A stretch of 64,000 bases of DNA from Capilliphycus robustus (GTDB lineage Bacteria > Cyanobacteriota > Cyanobacteriia > Cyanobacteriales > Microcoleaceae). The translations under genes and the position numbers were made by a program. Positions 7,756 through 15,505 of this stretch are shown piece after piece (position 1 is the stretch's first letter; each line of letters opens with the position of its first letter). A model generated the notes under the pieces. It was not told the DNA's origin. It did not search any database and saw only the letters and a list, made by a program, of their open reading frames with translations. Location: NCBI RefSeq assembly GCF_034932365.1, contig NZ_JAYGHR010000084.1:4970-68969 (forward strand). Reading direction: 5' to 3'.

Positions 7756-9474
7756 CTAAATTTGTTCTTCAAGAACAGCTTGGTCAGTTGAATCAGATGG
7801 ATCTGAAGCGTAACTTTGTTTTTGACGAACGATTGTTAAACCTGCTTTCAAAGCCGTTAAGCGATCGCCCATCCAATGATGTCCAGGAATTAAACCTGCT
7901 ATTCCGAGTTTTTCTAAGCGACGTTTGACCTTTCCAGTCGCCCCTACAACTAACACTTCTCGACCCGCATCTAGAGACTCTTGAATTGCATTTTCAATCG
8001 CTAAAGAAGAGGTTACTCCGAGAACCGGAACTTCCCCTAAATCCACAATCAAAACATCATAGTTAGCAATTGCATTATGTTCTCTTGCGATCGCTTTCGC
8101 AACTCCAAAAATCATCGGCCCACTGAGATGAAATAATAAAACCCGTCCATTGGCTAAGTCTAAAATTTGTTTTTCATCTGCATTCAACACAATTTGATCA
8201 TCCGCATCTGTAATTGCTTTAACGGACTCTGTTTGCAGTTCAGCGAGGCGATCAATCGTTAAGATATTGGCAATAAATACCCCGACCGCAACCGCGATCA
8301 TTAAATCAACAAATACGGTTAATAAAATCACACTGTAAACAATCCCTGCCGCCTTCCAAGAAATCTTGTGAACCCGTTTGAGAAATCCCCAGTCAATAAT
8401 ATTAATCCCGACTTTTAAAACAATTCCGGCTAAAACTGCCAGAGGAATACCTGCCGTTAAAGGCGCCGCCCCTAAGACAACAACTAACAGCACCAAAGCA
8501 CGAACAATTCCCGCTAAAGCAGTTCGTCCACCCGCTTGAATACTGACAACGGTTGCGGTTGTCGCGCCTGAACCTGCAATTCCGCCAAATAAACCTGTGA
8601 TTAAATTAGCTATTCCTTGCCCAATTAATTCTTTATTCGATTGGTGTTCAGTTCGAGTCAAACTATCAGAAACCAGACAGGTTAATAAACAATCAATTGA
8701 ACCCACCATCCCTAAAACGATGGAATTCACAAACATTAACCTTAAATCATTAGCACTAAAGGTCGGCATTTGCAGATCGGGAAAACCGGGAGTAATTTCG
8801 CCAATCGTCGCAATAGTCCGAATCTCAAAGTTACCAAAGAAGAGCAAATAAATAACTGTTCCAATCACTAACGCCACTAATTGAGGGGGAACAAACCGTT
8901 TTAAACTGCGGGGATATAAATAAAGAATCGCTAACGTAATCAACCCTAAAATGGCTTCCCAGGGATTAATATTCGCCATGAGAATCGGTGCATTTTTCAG
9001 AACGCCAAGCACACCGCCTTTCGGGGTTTCTTGTCCGAGAAAAGGTGCAATTTGCATAAAAATCAGAATGATGCCAATTCCTGACATAAATCCAGAAATG
9101 ACATTATAGGGCAGCATGGTAATATATTTACCGAGTTTTAAAACCCCAAATAGAATTTGAAAAATTCCCGCCATCATAATTACAGTAAAAGCCATTGCTA
9201 AACCGTTTTCTGGATTTTTAGCGACTAATTCCGTAATCACTGCGGTGACAATTACCGTCATTGGGCCTGTAGGTTCAGAAATTAAACTCGGTGTACCGCC
9301 TAATATTGCGGCAAAAAACCCGACTAATATTGCTCCCCATAACCCCGCAGAAGCACCCGCCCCGGACGCAATTCCGAAGGCTAAAGCCATCGGTAAAGCC
9401 ACAACTGCGGCGGTTAATCCTCCGAAAATATCTCCCCTTAAATTGCGGAAATGGATTTGATTAAAAATTTGCAT
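7756..9474 (-). CDS. bicA: BicA-type sodium-dependent bicarbonate transporter
   Basis: This 572-residue SulP-family transporter matches, along its whole length, my recollection of cyanobacterial BicA, the low-affinity high-flux Na+/HCO3- symporter of the plasma membrane that feeds the CO2-concentrating mechanism. Shared landmarks are MQIFNQIHFRNLRGDIFGG, ALPMALAFGIASGAGASAGLWGA, SEPTGPMTV, GFMSGIGIILI and SLTRTEHQSNKELIGQGI, and a C-terminal STAS domain (about 430-545: GRVLLFHLSGPMIFGVAKAIAREHNA, VGATGKVKRRLEKL). I place the start at the ATG at 9474, behind AAGGA, because BicA proteins begin MQI; a TTG seven codons earlier is less likely. The gene lies 49 bases after the universal stress gene on the same strand. 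Confidence 0.92.
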   Translation of the reverse strand: MQIFNQIHFRNLRGDIFGGLTAAVVALPMALAFGIASGAGASAGLWGAILVGFFAAILGGTPSLISEPTGPMTVIVTAVITELVAKNPENGLAMAFTVIMMAGIFQILFGVLKLGKYITMLPYNVISGFMSGIGIILIFMQIAPFLGQETPKGGVLGVLKNAPILMANINPWEAILGLITLAILYLYPRSLKRFVPPQLVALVIGTVIYLLFFGNFEIRTIATIGEITPGFPDLQMPTFSANDLRLMFVNSIVLGMVGSIDCLLTCLVSDSLTRTEHQSNKELIGQGIANLITGLFGGIAGSGATTATVVSIQAGGRTALAGIVRALVLLVVVLGAAPLTAGIPLAVLAGIVLKVGINIIDWGFLKRVHKISWKAAGIVYSVILLTVFVDLMIAVAVGVFIANILTIDRLAELQTESVKAITDADDQIVLNADEKQILDLANGRVLLFHLSGPMIFGVAKAIAREHNAIANYDVLIVDLGEVPVLGVTSSLAIENAIQESLDAGREVLVVGATGKVKRRLEKLGIAGLIPGHHWMGDRLTALKAGLTIVRQKQSYASDPSDSTDQAVLEEQI

Positions 9475-9523
9475 GGTAGGTTTTCCTTGATTCAAAAATG
9501 AGGTTTAATTCATCTCAATTGAG

Positions 9524-10387
9524 TTAACGGAATAGCAACACCGGGATGTGACTACTTCTTAACACTTGGGCGGTGGTACTCCCAATCACTAAATGACGAA
9601 TCCGGCTGTGTCCATAAGCACCCATTAACAACAAACTAATCTCTTGATCGTTAATATATTGAGCAATTATTTTTTCAGATTCGCCAACTTTTAACTGATA
9701 GTTTGCCTCAATCCCGGCTGTTTTCAACACATTTCGAGCTTCATCAATGCGGGCAGTTGCGGAGGAATCATTTTCAGTTTTAGTCACTTTCAAAAGATGC
9801 AATTCTAAACCTTTAAATAAAGGAAAATGGATTAAAAATTGCAAAATTCTCTTTCCCGTTGAACTGCCATCATAAGCCACTAACATCCGATTGATCGGTT
9901 TAAACTCACGAGGTGTCACAAAACAAGGCTTATGACTACTGCGAACAATGCGTTCCATATTGGCCCCTAAATGTCCAGAGGCAAATTCTGCCGCTTCGCC
10001 CCGTTTCCCCAAGACAATCAAATCAGATTCCGCCTCAAATTCATAGAAACAATCAACCAAAAAGCCTGTTTTATGGATTAACTGAACTTGTTCAACTCCT
10101 GCCGATTTTAGGGACTGTTCAGCCGTTTGTAAAATCAATTTAGCCCGTTGATTATTGATTTTGGCTTTTTCATGTTCCAAATCAACTAATTGTTTGAGCA
10201 AATCTTCTGATGCACCTAAACCAATACTACCGCTTAAGTTGCCCGTTGAAGCCACTTGCTGACTACGAATATCCGTCACCGACAACACCTGAACCTCTGC
10301 CCCCAACCCCGTCGCCAACCAAGCCCCATAGCGATAGATATTTTCAGCAAAGATTGACCCATCTGTACAAAGCAAAATCTTTTTCAT
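9524..10387 (-). CDS. Tandem universal stress protein (two UspA domains)
   Basis: This 287-residue cytoplasmic protein has two Usp domains. The first (1-160) starts MKKILLCTDGS and ends with the ATP-binding loop LGKRGEAAEFASGHLGANMERI and the strand KPCFVTP. The second (165-287) starts NRMLVAYDGSS and ends MGAYGHSRIRHLVIGSTTAQVL...IPVLLF. Both loops keep the G-x2-G-x9-G-(S/T/N) pattern of ATP-binding UspA members. It sits between two SulP transporter genes on the same strand, 49 bases before bicA and 29 after the other. Co-transcription suggests it regulates or reports on anion uptake. The target is unknown. Confidence 0.9.
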   Translation of the reverse strand: MKKILLCTDGSIFAENIYRYGAWLATGLGAEVQVLSVTDIRSQQVASTGNLSGSIGLGASEDLLKQLVDLEHEKAKINNQRAKLILQTAEQSLKSAGVEQVQLIHKTGFLVDCFYEFEAESDLIVLGKRGEAAEFASGHLGANMERIVRSSHKPCFVTPREFKPINRMLVAYDGSSTGKRILQFLIHFPLFKGLELHLLKVTKTENDSSATARIDEARNVLKTAGIEANYQLKVGESEKIIAQYINDQEISLLLMGAYGHSRIRHLVIGSTTAQVLRSSHIPVLLFR

Positions 10388-10416
10388 GTTTTTTAAGCGG
10401 TTAAAACGGGAAAAAT

Positions 10417-11907
10417 TTAGGACTTTTTGAGATCATCTTTCTGGTTATAGCTGGCTAATTTATCGAGTAATGTTGCACTCGCTTTATTTAAACCAATCAG
10501 TTTAACTTCGGCACCATTTCGCCGGAATTTCATCACCACTTTATCAATAGCAGCAATGGCACCTTGATCCCATAAATGAGCATGATTTAAGTCTAGGGTA
10601 ACGCGATCAACCAGTTCGGTAAAGTCAAAAACTTCGAGAAATTCATCGACGGATAAAAAGAAAATTTGTCCGGCCACACGATAAGTTCGATGGTTCCCAT
10701 CTGGACTGAGAACTTTATCCACAAACACCAACTGAGCAATTTTACGAGAGAAGAAAACGGTACTCATTACAATTCCTGTCACCACCCCTAATGCAAAGTT
10801 GCGAGTAAAAATTGTGACAAACATTGTGGTTAGCATGACGGCGGTTTCACTACGGGGAATACGGGTCATATTTTTGAAAGATGACCAACGAAAGGTTCCG
10901 ATAGACACCATAATCATCACCGCCACTAAAACCCCCATCGGCATTTGTTTTACCCACCCACTCAGGGCGAGAATTGCAAATAATAAAAACACCCCAGAAC
11001 ACAAGGTTGAGAGCCGTCCTCGTCCTCCAGATTGAACGTTAATTACGGATTGTCCTATCATCCCACATCCCGCCATTCCTCCAAAAAATCCTGTAATGAC
11101 ATTGGCAATTCCTTGACCTTTGGCTTCTTGGTTTTTATCACTCGGAGTATCGGTGAGTTCATCAACGAGAGAAGCGGTTAAAAAAGAGGCTAATAAACCG
11201 ACCAATGCCATTGTTGCTGAGTAGGGAAAAATAATCTGCAAGGTCTCTAAATTGAGTGGAACTTGCGGTAGGGTTAATGTGGGGAAAGCGCTGGGTAATT
11301 CCCCCATATCTCCCACTGTAGGAACGTTAATTTTCAGGGCAATGGTGGCAAAAGTCATTACCCCTAAAGTGACTAAAGGTGAGGGGACGGCTTTCGTAAA
11401 TTGTGGCAAAATATAGATCATGGCGAGAGAAAGTGCCGTAATTCCATAGACTGCTACAGGTACATTTGTCAGTTGGGGAAGTTGGGCGAGAAAGATTAAC
11501 ACCGCCAACGCATTGATATAGCCAATCATCACCGCACGGGGTACATATTTCATTTGACGACCCAATTTTAGGATGCCAAAAATCACTTGGAAGACTCCTG
11601 TGAGGATGGTAGCAGCTAATAAATATTGCAAGCCATAATCTTTGACCAAATCAACCATTAACAACGCCATCGCCCCTGTAGCGGCGGAAATTGAGCCGGG
11701 TCTTCCTCCTAAAAATGCGGTGGTTACGGCAATAATAAATGAGGCATAAAGTCCGACTTTGGGATCAACTCCGGCAATAATCGAAAAGGCGATCGCTTCG
11801 GGTATTAATGCCAGTCCGACGACTGCTCCCGCTAAAATATCTGCTCTCACATTTGAGAACCATTCCCGTTTTAGGGCTGACCGATTCAACAGTTTCTCCT
11901 TGATCAT
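10417..11907 (-). CDS. SulP family anion transporter with STAS domain
   Basis: This 496-residue inner-membrane transporter has the SulP signature (GLALIPEAIAFSIIAGVDPKVGLYASF), about ten to twelve helices, the NVQSGGRGRLST loop, and a short C-terminal STAS domain (from about 405: YRVAGQIFFLSVDEFLEVFDF ... DLNHAHLWDQGAIAAIDKV). It is clearly a paralogue of, but distinct from, the neighbouring BicA. Cyanobacterial homologues of this branch are annotated as sulfate or bicarbonate transporters without firm substrates. I use the ATG at 11907 (MIKEKLLNRSALKREW); a GTG 30 codons upstream is possible, and neither has a strong ribosome site. It heads a three-gene run with the Usp gene and bicA. Confidence 0.87.
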   Translation of the reverse strand: MIKEKLLNRSALKREWFSNVRADILAGAVVGLALIPEAIAFSIIAGVDPKVGLYASFIIAVTTAFLGGRPGSISAATGAMALLMVDLVKDYGLQYLLAATILTGVFQVIFGILKLGRQMKYVPRAVMIGYINALAVLIFLAQLPQLTNVPVAVYGITALSLAMIYILPQFTKAVPSPLVTLGVMTFATIALKINVPTVGDMGELPSAFPTLTLPQVPLNLETLQIIFPYSATMALVGLLASFLTASLVDELTDTPSDKNQEAKGQGIANVITGFFGGMAGCGMIGQSVINVQSGGRGRLSTLCSGVFLLFAILALSGWVKQMPMGVLVAVMIMVSIGTFRWSSFKNMTRIPRSETAVMLTTMFVTIFTRNFALGVVTGIVMSTVFFSRKIAQLVFVDKVLSPDGNHRTYRVAGQIFFLSVDEFLEVFDFTELVDRVTLDLNHAHLWDQGAIAAIDKVVMKFRRNGAEVKLIGLNKASATLLDKLASYNQKDDLKKS

Positions 11908-12284
11908 TGACAATAAATTCAGACTCTCAAATGATGAGTCAATTTTTAACTGAGTTAAAATCTTTTTTAGATAAACAATCAACGCTAAGATTCGCACCTT
12001 GTAGCTTAAGGTGGACTGATGACGAATTTAACGCTTTGGCAATTAATCACTGATTTTACAACTTCGCTCAAGCTTTTCCCCTTATGCTATGAAAGGTGAA
12101 GCATAGTACATTGATTCCCTGTTATCTTATCAAGATACCATAATGTTGACGATTAAAATCATCAGATGGACTGATCACTAAAGCTTAAGCGTGTCAAAAT
12201 CCAGAATGCTGCTGAAACTGCGATCGCCAAAAGTTGCCGAGACGACTAAAATGATAATCAGATGCAACCTCAATTAAATTAATA
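11908..12284. other. Divergent intergenic region, SulP / SmtB-type gene
   Basis: These 377 bases separate the SulP gene (leftward) from the ArsR/SmtB gene (rightward). A perfect inverted repeat TATCTT-ATC-AAGATA lies at 12123-12137 and is the best operator candidate for the neighbouring metal-sensing repressor, although it does not match the long SmtB consensus. A GCGATCGC-type octamer occurs near 12221. No RNA gene is visible. Confidence 0.35.
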
Positions 12285-12704
12285 ATGTCAACTCACTCTG
12301 CCATCAACGACGCTGTAACAAACCGCATCGAACAGACAGAAGCCCCAACTTGCGATCAACATCATACCGTTGATTTAGAAAATCTCCAAACCGTTAGAAC
12401 TCAAACCCTCAGTGTCGAAAAAGCCCAACGCATGGCAGAATTTTTCAGTCTGTTGGGAGATGCCAACCGTTTACGATTATTATCAGTATTAGCCAGAAAA
12501 GAACAATGTGTTTGTGATTTAGCCGAAATTTTGCAGATGAGTGAATCTGCTGTTTCTCATCAATTGCGATCGCTGCGGGCTTTACGATTAGTCAGTTATC
12601 GAAAACAAGGACGAAAAGTTTATTATCAATTGCTGGATCGTCATGTTCTTGATCTCTATCACGCGGTAGCTGAACATCTCGATGAAACTGAAAATTCTGA
12701 TTAA
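12285..12704 (+). CDS. ArsR/SmtB family metal-sensing repressor
   Basis: This 139-residue winged-helix repressor is very similar in sequence pattern to the zinc sensors SmtB/ZiaR. The recognition segment SESAVSHQLRSLRALRLVSYRKQGRKVYYQL is nearly the canonical one. Metal ligands of both SmtB sites are present: the alpha-3 CVC motif (EQCVCDLAEIL) and the alpha-5 set D-R-H ... H-x2-E (DRHVLDLYHAVAEHLDE). The histidine/cysteine-rich N-terminus (CDQHH) fits the alpha-3N site. Such proteins dissociate from DNA when Zn2+ or a similar ion binds. No metal exporter or metallothionein gene is adjacent in the window; the divergent neighbour is a SulP transporter. It converges with petP with a gap of nine bases. 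Confidence 0.88.
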   Translation: MSTHSAINDAVTNRIEQTEAPTCDQHHTVDLENLQTVRTQTLSVEKAQRMAEFFSLLGDANRLRLLSVLARKEQCVCDLAEILQMSESAVSHQLRSLRALRLVSYRKQGRKVYYQLLDRHVLDLYHAVAEHLDETENSD

Positions 12705-12713
12705 AATCACTGT

Positions 12714-13571
12714 TTAACAACTGTGATGAAATGGCACCGAAATTAACGGTAAAAATACAAAGAAAACCCAACTCCAATTCCAGTAATTCATACTCGGATC
12801 GGACTCTAAGCTGTGGCAGTTACTTAGTAAAGCTTCGATCCGTTCTGTAATTCGATTTGGAGGTGCAACACAGCTAAACCCCGCACAATTTTCTTCGGAA
12901 ACTGCAACAGGTTGACGAACCATTAATAACAGTGACTCTGCTAAGAGTAACGGATCAACTTGCTTCGCCGCCCACTGATCGGCTCGGAGTTCTCTTAAAA
13001 GTAATAACTCTTGCCAAAGTCTTTCGGTATTAGGCAACCAAGCCATTATACGACGAAAAAATCCTAACCCAAAAAACCAAAATGTATCTCGATAATAATG
13101 ATGGGCTTGTTCATGAATGAAAACCGCTTGTTGTTGTTCTGGAGTTAAGGTTTCTAAGAGTCCTTGACTAACAACTAATTCTGGATTCCAAAACCCAATT
13201 TTAGCACAAAATAACAGAGGACTTTCTAACAGTCTGACTGTCATTCCTTGAACTTGAATTTGAGGACAATTCCACACCTGTTGAACAGATATCCATCCCC
13301 GAATTGTCAACAATAAACCTAAAATCAACGCCCATCCACATAACCCCAAGGCTAGCCCATAGCCTAGCCAACCCGTTGGCTGTCCCAACATTTGTCCTTG
13401 TGGCCCCATCCAAATCACTGCAACCCCATTCATTAACAACATCAAAGGCGGTACAATTAAACCAAACAGCGATCGCTGCCAACGTTGCTTCCAATGGGCC
13501 GAATGAGGAAAACAAGCCCCTCGCAAACTAACAGCTAATCCCAATGAGAGTAAGATTAAAATTAAGTGCAT
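12714..13571 (-). CDS. petP: PetP-like M56 (BlaR1-type) membrane protease
   Basis: This 285-residue membrane metalloprotease has the zinc motif HEQAH (about residues 153-157) and a downstream acidic ligand in LRELRADQWA. Hydrophobic helices lie near residues 35-57 and 70-92 and at the C-terminus (265-281). In Synechocystis the pair PetR/PetP controls the plastocyanin/cytochrome c6 switch: with copper, PetP causes loss of the repressor PetR. Here the gene directly follows a BlaI-type repressor gene, with stop and start overlapping as TAATG, so translation is coupled, and the pair is divergent from petE. It lacks the large penicillin-sensor domain of true BlaR1. Assignment rests on context plus family. 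Confidence 0.85.
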   Translation of the reverse strand: MHLILILLSLGLAVSLRGACFPHSAHWKQRWQRSLFGLIVPPLMLLMNGVAVIWMGPQGQMLGQPTGWLGYGLALGLCGWALILGLLLTIRGWISVQQVWNCPQIQVQGMTVRLLESPLLFCAKIGFWNPELVVSQGLLETLTPEQQQAVFIHEQAHHYYRDTFWFFGLGFFRRIMAWLPNTERLWQELLLLRELRADQWAAKQVDPLLLAESLLLMVRQPVAVSEENCAGFSCVAPPNRITERIEALLSNCHSLESDPSMNYWNWSWVFFVFLPLISVPFHHSC

Positions 13572-14005
13572 TATTCTTCCTCGTTTCTTGCTTTTCTGAG
13601 GGCTTTTAACCGTTGGGCGATCGCATCCAGTTGGTCTAAACTGGCCGAGTCCAAATCATCGGCAAATGCCGCTACAATCTCAGGATGACCCAACGCTAAA
13701 AACTGATGGAGGTGTTCGTGGGCTACCAGCGCTTGGGCCTGCGTTCGAGAAATTCGCGCTTTCCAAAGATAAGCCCGTCCACTGCGATCGCAAGTCAGCC
13801 AGCCTTTTTCCTGCAAACGGTTCAATACCGTTGTCACACTCGGCGAAGATAACTCTCGATCCGGATCGCTGAGAATTTGATCATGGACTTGCTTAACAGT
13901 TGCACAGCCGAGATCCCAGACAATATTTAAAATCTCTTGTTCGAGAGGGCCAAGAGACATCTTTTCAGGACGATGGTTCGGTAAAGGGGTCATATTTGCG
14001 ATCAA
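13571..14005 (-). CDS. petR: PetR-like BlaI/CopY family repressor
   Basis: This 144-residue winged-helix regulator is of the BlaI/MecI/CopY family. The DNA-binding part spans about residues 17-85 (LGPLEQEILNIVWDLG, then VKQVHDQIL, recognition helix SSPSVTTVLNRLQEKGWLT and the wing RSGRAYLWKA). The C-terminal part (HLHQFLALGHPEIVAAFADDL) is the dimerisation arm, where BlaI proteins are cut or destabilised. In Synechocystis, PetR represses petE and activates petJ when copper is scarce. Here petE is the divergent neighbour and petJ follows it, which strongly supports the same role. The shared upstream region carries a palindrome next to a TATAAT. Confidence 0.87.
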   Translation of the reverse strand: MIANMTPLPNHRPEKMSLGPLEQEILNIVWDLGCATVKQVHDQILSDPDRELSSPSVTTVLNRLQEKGWLTCDRSGRAYLWKARISRTQAQALVAHEHLHQFLALGHPEIVAAFADDLDSASLDQLDAIAQRLKALRKARNEEE

Positions 14006-14058
14006 TAATGCCGAATTCTAGAGCCTGTGATCAACTCAAGAAGTTCAGGTGTCTATGG

Positions 14059-14064
14059 TATAAT
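14059..14064 (+). promoter_or_regulatory. Probable -10 box of petE
   Basis: A perfect TATAAT lies 108 bases before the petE start codon. No good -35 box is visible 16-18 bases upstream, which would fit a promoter that depends on a regulator or is limited by one. Confidence 0.5.
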
Positions 14065-14075
14065 GAGCCTCGGCT

Positions 14076-14088
14076 CCACTTCAAGTGG
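14076..14088. promoter_or_regulatory. Candidate PetR operator
   Basis: CCACTT-C-AAGTGG is a perfect 13-base palindrome beginning 12 bases after the TATAAT of the petE promoter, so it would cover the transcription start. A repressor bound there would block petE. The adjacent divergent petR gene makes PetR the obvious candidate; the exact PetR motif is not known to me. Confidence 0.45.
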
Positions 14089-14171
14089 CTATCCTTTCAG
14101 CATATCTTTGGCAAGGGATGCTAAAGTTGAAGTGTGAAAAACTAGATAGAGTGAGCAATTAAAAGGAAAAT

Positions 14172-14582
14172 ATGAACTTTGTTTTGTCAATGTCTAAGCG
14201 GATGGCTTTAGGATTATCTATTGTATTGCTGATGGTCAGCAGCTTGATTTTCAACGCTTCTCCGGCTTCCGCAGAAACCTATACCGTGAAAATGGGTGCT
14301 AATAACGGAATGTTAGCATTTGAACCGAAAACCCTCACCGTTAAGCCTGGTGATACCGTAGATTTTGTAAATAACAAGCTTCCTCCTCATAACGTCGTTT
14401 TTGACAAGAGCAAATCCCCTAGTGCAGATATTGCTTCTCAGCTCTCTCACGCGGGACTTCTCTACTCCACAGGAGATGATTTCAAACTGACTATCCCCGC
14501 AGACGCACCTTCTGGTACTTATGAATTCTACTGTCAGCCTCACCGGGGTGCTGGCATGGTTGGTAAGTTAGTTGTTCAATAG
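14172..14582 (+). CDS. petE: Plastocyanin precursor
   Basis: This is the blue-copper electron carrier between cytochrome b6f and photosystem I in the thylakoid lumen. The precursor has 136 residues, with a signal peptide of about 34 residues ending SPASA before ETYTVKMGANNG. All four copper ligands are visible: His in LPPHNVVF, Cys and His in YEFYCQPHRGAG, and Met in GAGMVGKLVVQ. AAGGA precedes the ATG. The gene is divergent from petR-petP and is followed by petJ, its iron-containing replacement, about 400 bases downstream. Copper should derepress it through PetR loss. Confidence 0.96.
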   Translation: MNFVLSMSKRMALGLSIVLLMVSSLIFNASPASAETYTVKMGANNGMLAFEPKTLTVKPGDTVDFVNNKLPPHNVVFDKSKSPSADIASQLSHAGLLYSTGDDFKLTIPADAPSGTYEFYCQPHRGAGMVGKLVVQ

Positions 14583-14629
14583 TTTGAGTTACCCTGATCT
14601 AACTGTTCCTCGTCAACAGCAATTCACTT

Positions 14630-14736
14630 AAAATTATCCCCTCTCCTTGACTGAAAGTTGTAGCTATTTTCTTAAGAAGTTCTTAAGTCTTGTAGCAAAT
14701 ACTAGCAACTAGATCAGACAAGGGGAGGATAATTTT
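14630..14736. repeat. Inverted-repeat element between petE and petJ
   Basis: The left arm (14630-14649, starting AAAATTATCCCC) and the right arm (14719-14736, ending GGATAATTTT) are complementary over about 18 bases with a two-base gap. Inside lies a second perfect palindrome, CTTAAGAA-G-TTCTTAAG (14671-14687). An outer CTGATCTA/TAGATCAG pair (14594-14601 and 14710-14717) crosses the left arm. The size and ends look like a small MITE or a large transcription-terminating structure after petE. No coding frame is present. Confidence 0.5.
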
Positions 14737-14741
14737 ATGAC

Positions 14742-14838
14742 TAGGGGCGGGTTCTTTACAGTCACCAGTTATCAGTGAGCAAACCACATTTGGCGTTGGT
14801 TGCTGTAGAACTGATAACTGTTTTAAACCCGCCTTTAT
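14742..14838. repeat. MITE-like element, copy A (TAGGGGCGGGTT ends)
   Basis: TAGGGGCGGGTTCTTTACAG at the left and CTGTTTTAAACCCGCCTTTA at the right are imperfect terminal inverted repeats. The interior has complementary CAGTTATCAG (14766-14775) and CTGATAACTG (14811-14820), so the whole can fold into one hairpin. The same ends occur at 61522-61717 and, partly, at 53588-53649. Together with the element before it, this fills most of the 395-base petE-petJ gap. Confidence 0.6.
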
Positions 14839-14875
14839 ACTTATCAACCTGATGCCGATTGAAATAATATTTAAA

Positions 14876-14920
14876 GTTTGACAGACTGTCGTTTGACAGA
14901 TGGATAAAATTTATGAGAAT
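14876..14920 (+). promoter_or_regulatory. petJ promoter region with repeated GTTTGACAG
   Basis: GTTTGACAG occurs twice (14876-14884 and 14891-14899). The first copy is merged with the palindrome GACAG-A-CTGTC (14880-14890). The second supplies TTGACA at 14893-14898 as a -35 box, with GAGAAT at 14915-14920 as a fair -10 after 16 bases. The palindrome immediately upstream is well placed for an activator; PetR activates petJ in Synechocystis, so it may bind here. Confidence 0.4.
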
Positions 14921-14977
14921 AAAAGAAGACAATGGGATATATTGATAATGTTTGTGTATTTCACGAGGAGAACTCCA

Positions 14978-15325
14978 TTGAAAAAGTTATTTTCTATCCT
15001 TTTGTTGGCGATCGCAGTCTTGAGCTTGGCTATCCAACCTCCCGCTTTAGCCGATGCAAATTTAGCCAATGGTGGCAAAGTCTTCGCAGCCAACTGTAAC
15101 GCCTGTCATATGGGAGGGAAGAATGTCGTTATTTCTAGCAAAACCCTCAATAAAGCCGACTTAGCCAAGTATCTCAAAGGCTTTGATGAAGATGCACAAG
15201 CAGCGATCGCTTACCAAGTCACCAAGGGTAAAGGTGCTATGCCCGCTTTTACAGGACGTTTAAGTCCTCAAGAGCTTGAAGATGTAGTTGCCTATGTTCT
15301 CTCCAAAGCAGAAAAAGGTTGGTAA
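14978..15325 (+). CDS. petJ: Cytochrome c6 precursor
   Basis: This soluble c-type cytochrome replaces plastocyanin as electron donor to photosystem I when copper is low. I choose the TTG at 14978 because GAGGAG (14965-14970) precedes it and the product then starts with a clean signal peptide (KKLFSILLLAIAVLSLAI, cleavage after PPALA). A longer frame from 14900 adds 26 implausible residues. The mature protein is about 90 residues: haem site CNACH, Met ligand in KGAMPAFTGRL, and the C-terminal helix LEDVVAYVLSKAEKGW. It belongs with petR, petP and petE as one regulatory unit. Confidence 0.94.
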   Translation: MKKLFSILLLAIAVLSLAIQPPALADANLANGGKVFAANCNACHMGGKNVVISSKTLNKADLAKYLKGFDEDAQAAIAYQVTKGKGAMPAFTGRLSPQELEDVVAYVLSKAEKGW

Positions 15326-15326
15326 T

Positions 15327-15347
15327 TCTCAGGAATTTTAACTGAGA
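15327..15347 (+). terminator. Possible petJ terminator
   Basis: TCTCAG and CTGAGA enclose a nine-base AT-rich loop two bases after the petJ stop and are followed by TTGTTAAAA. The stem is short and the T run weak, so this is only a candidate. Confidence 0.35.
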
Positions 15348-15505
15348 TTGTTAAAACGATGACGGTTCTGACAATTAAGTTTTGTCACAATCAATTTAAT
15401 CACTGAGTTAGGGGCGCAATTCTTAAGCCAAAAGATACAGGGAGATATAAATTCCGATCAGCTTAAGTGTTACGCCTCTCGTTGTTGTTATTTCCAATAA
15501 CTAAT

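Noticed and set aside
12123..12137. Canonical SmtB 12-2-12 operator
   Set aside because: The palindrome is shorter and lacks the TGAACA-type core, so it is kept only as a weak candidate.
14900..14977. Upstream extension of cytochrome c6
   Set aside because: The extra residues precede a complete signal peptide, and the promoter elements lie in the same stretch; the TTG at 14978 has a strong ribosome site.
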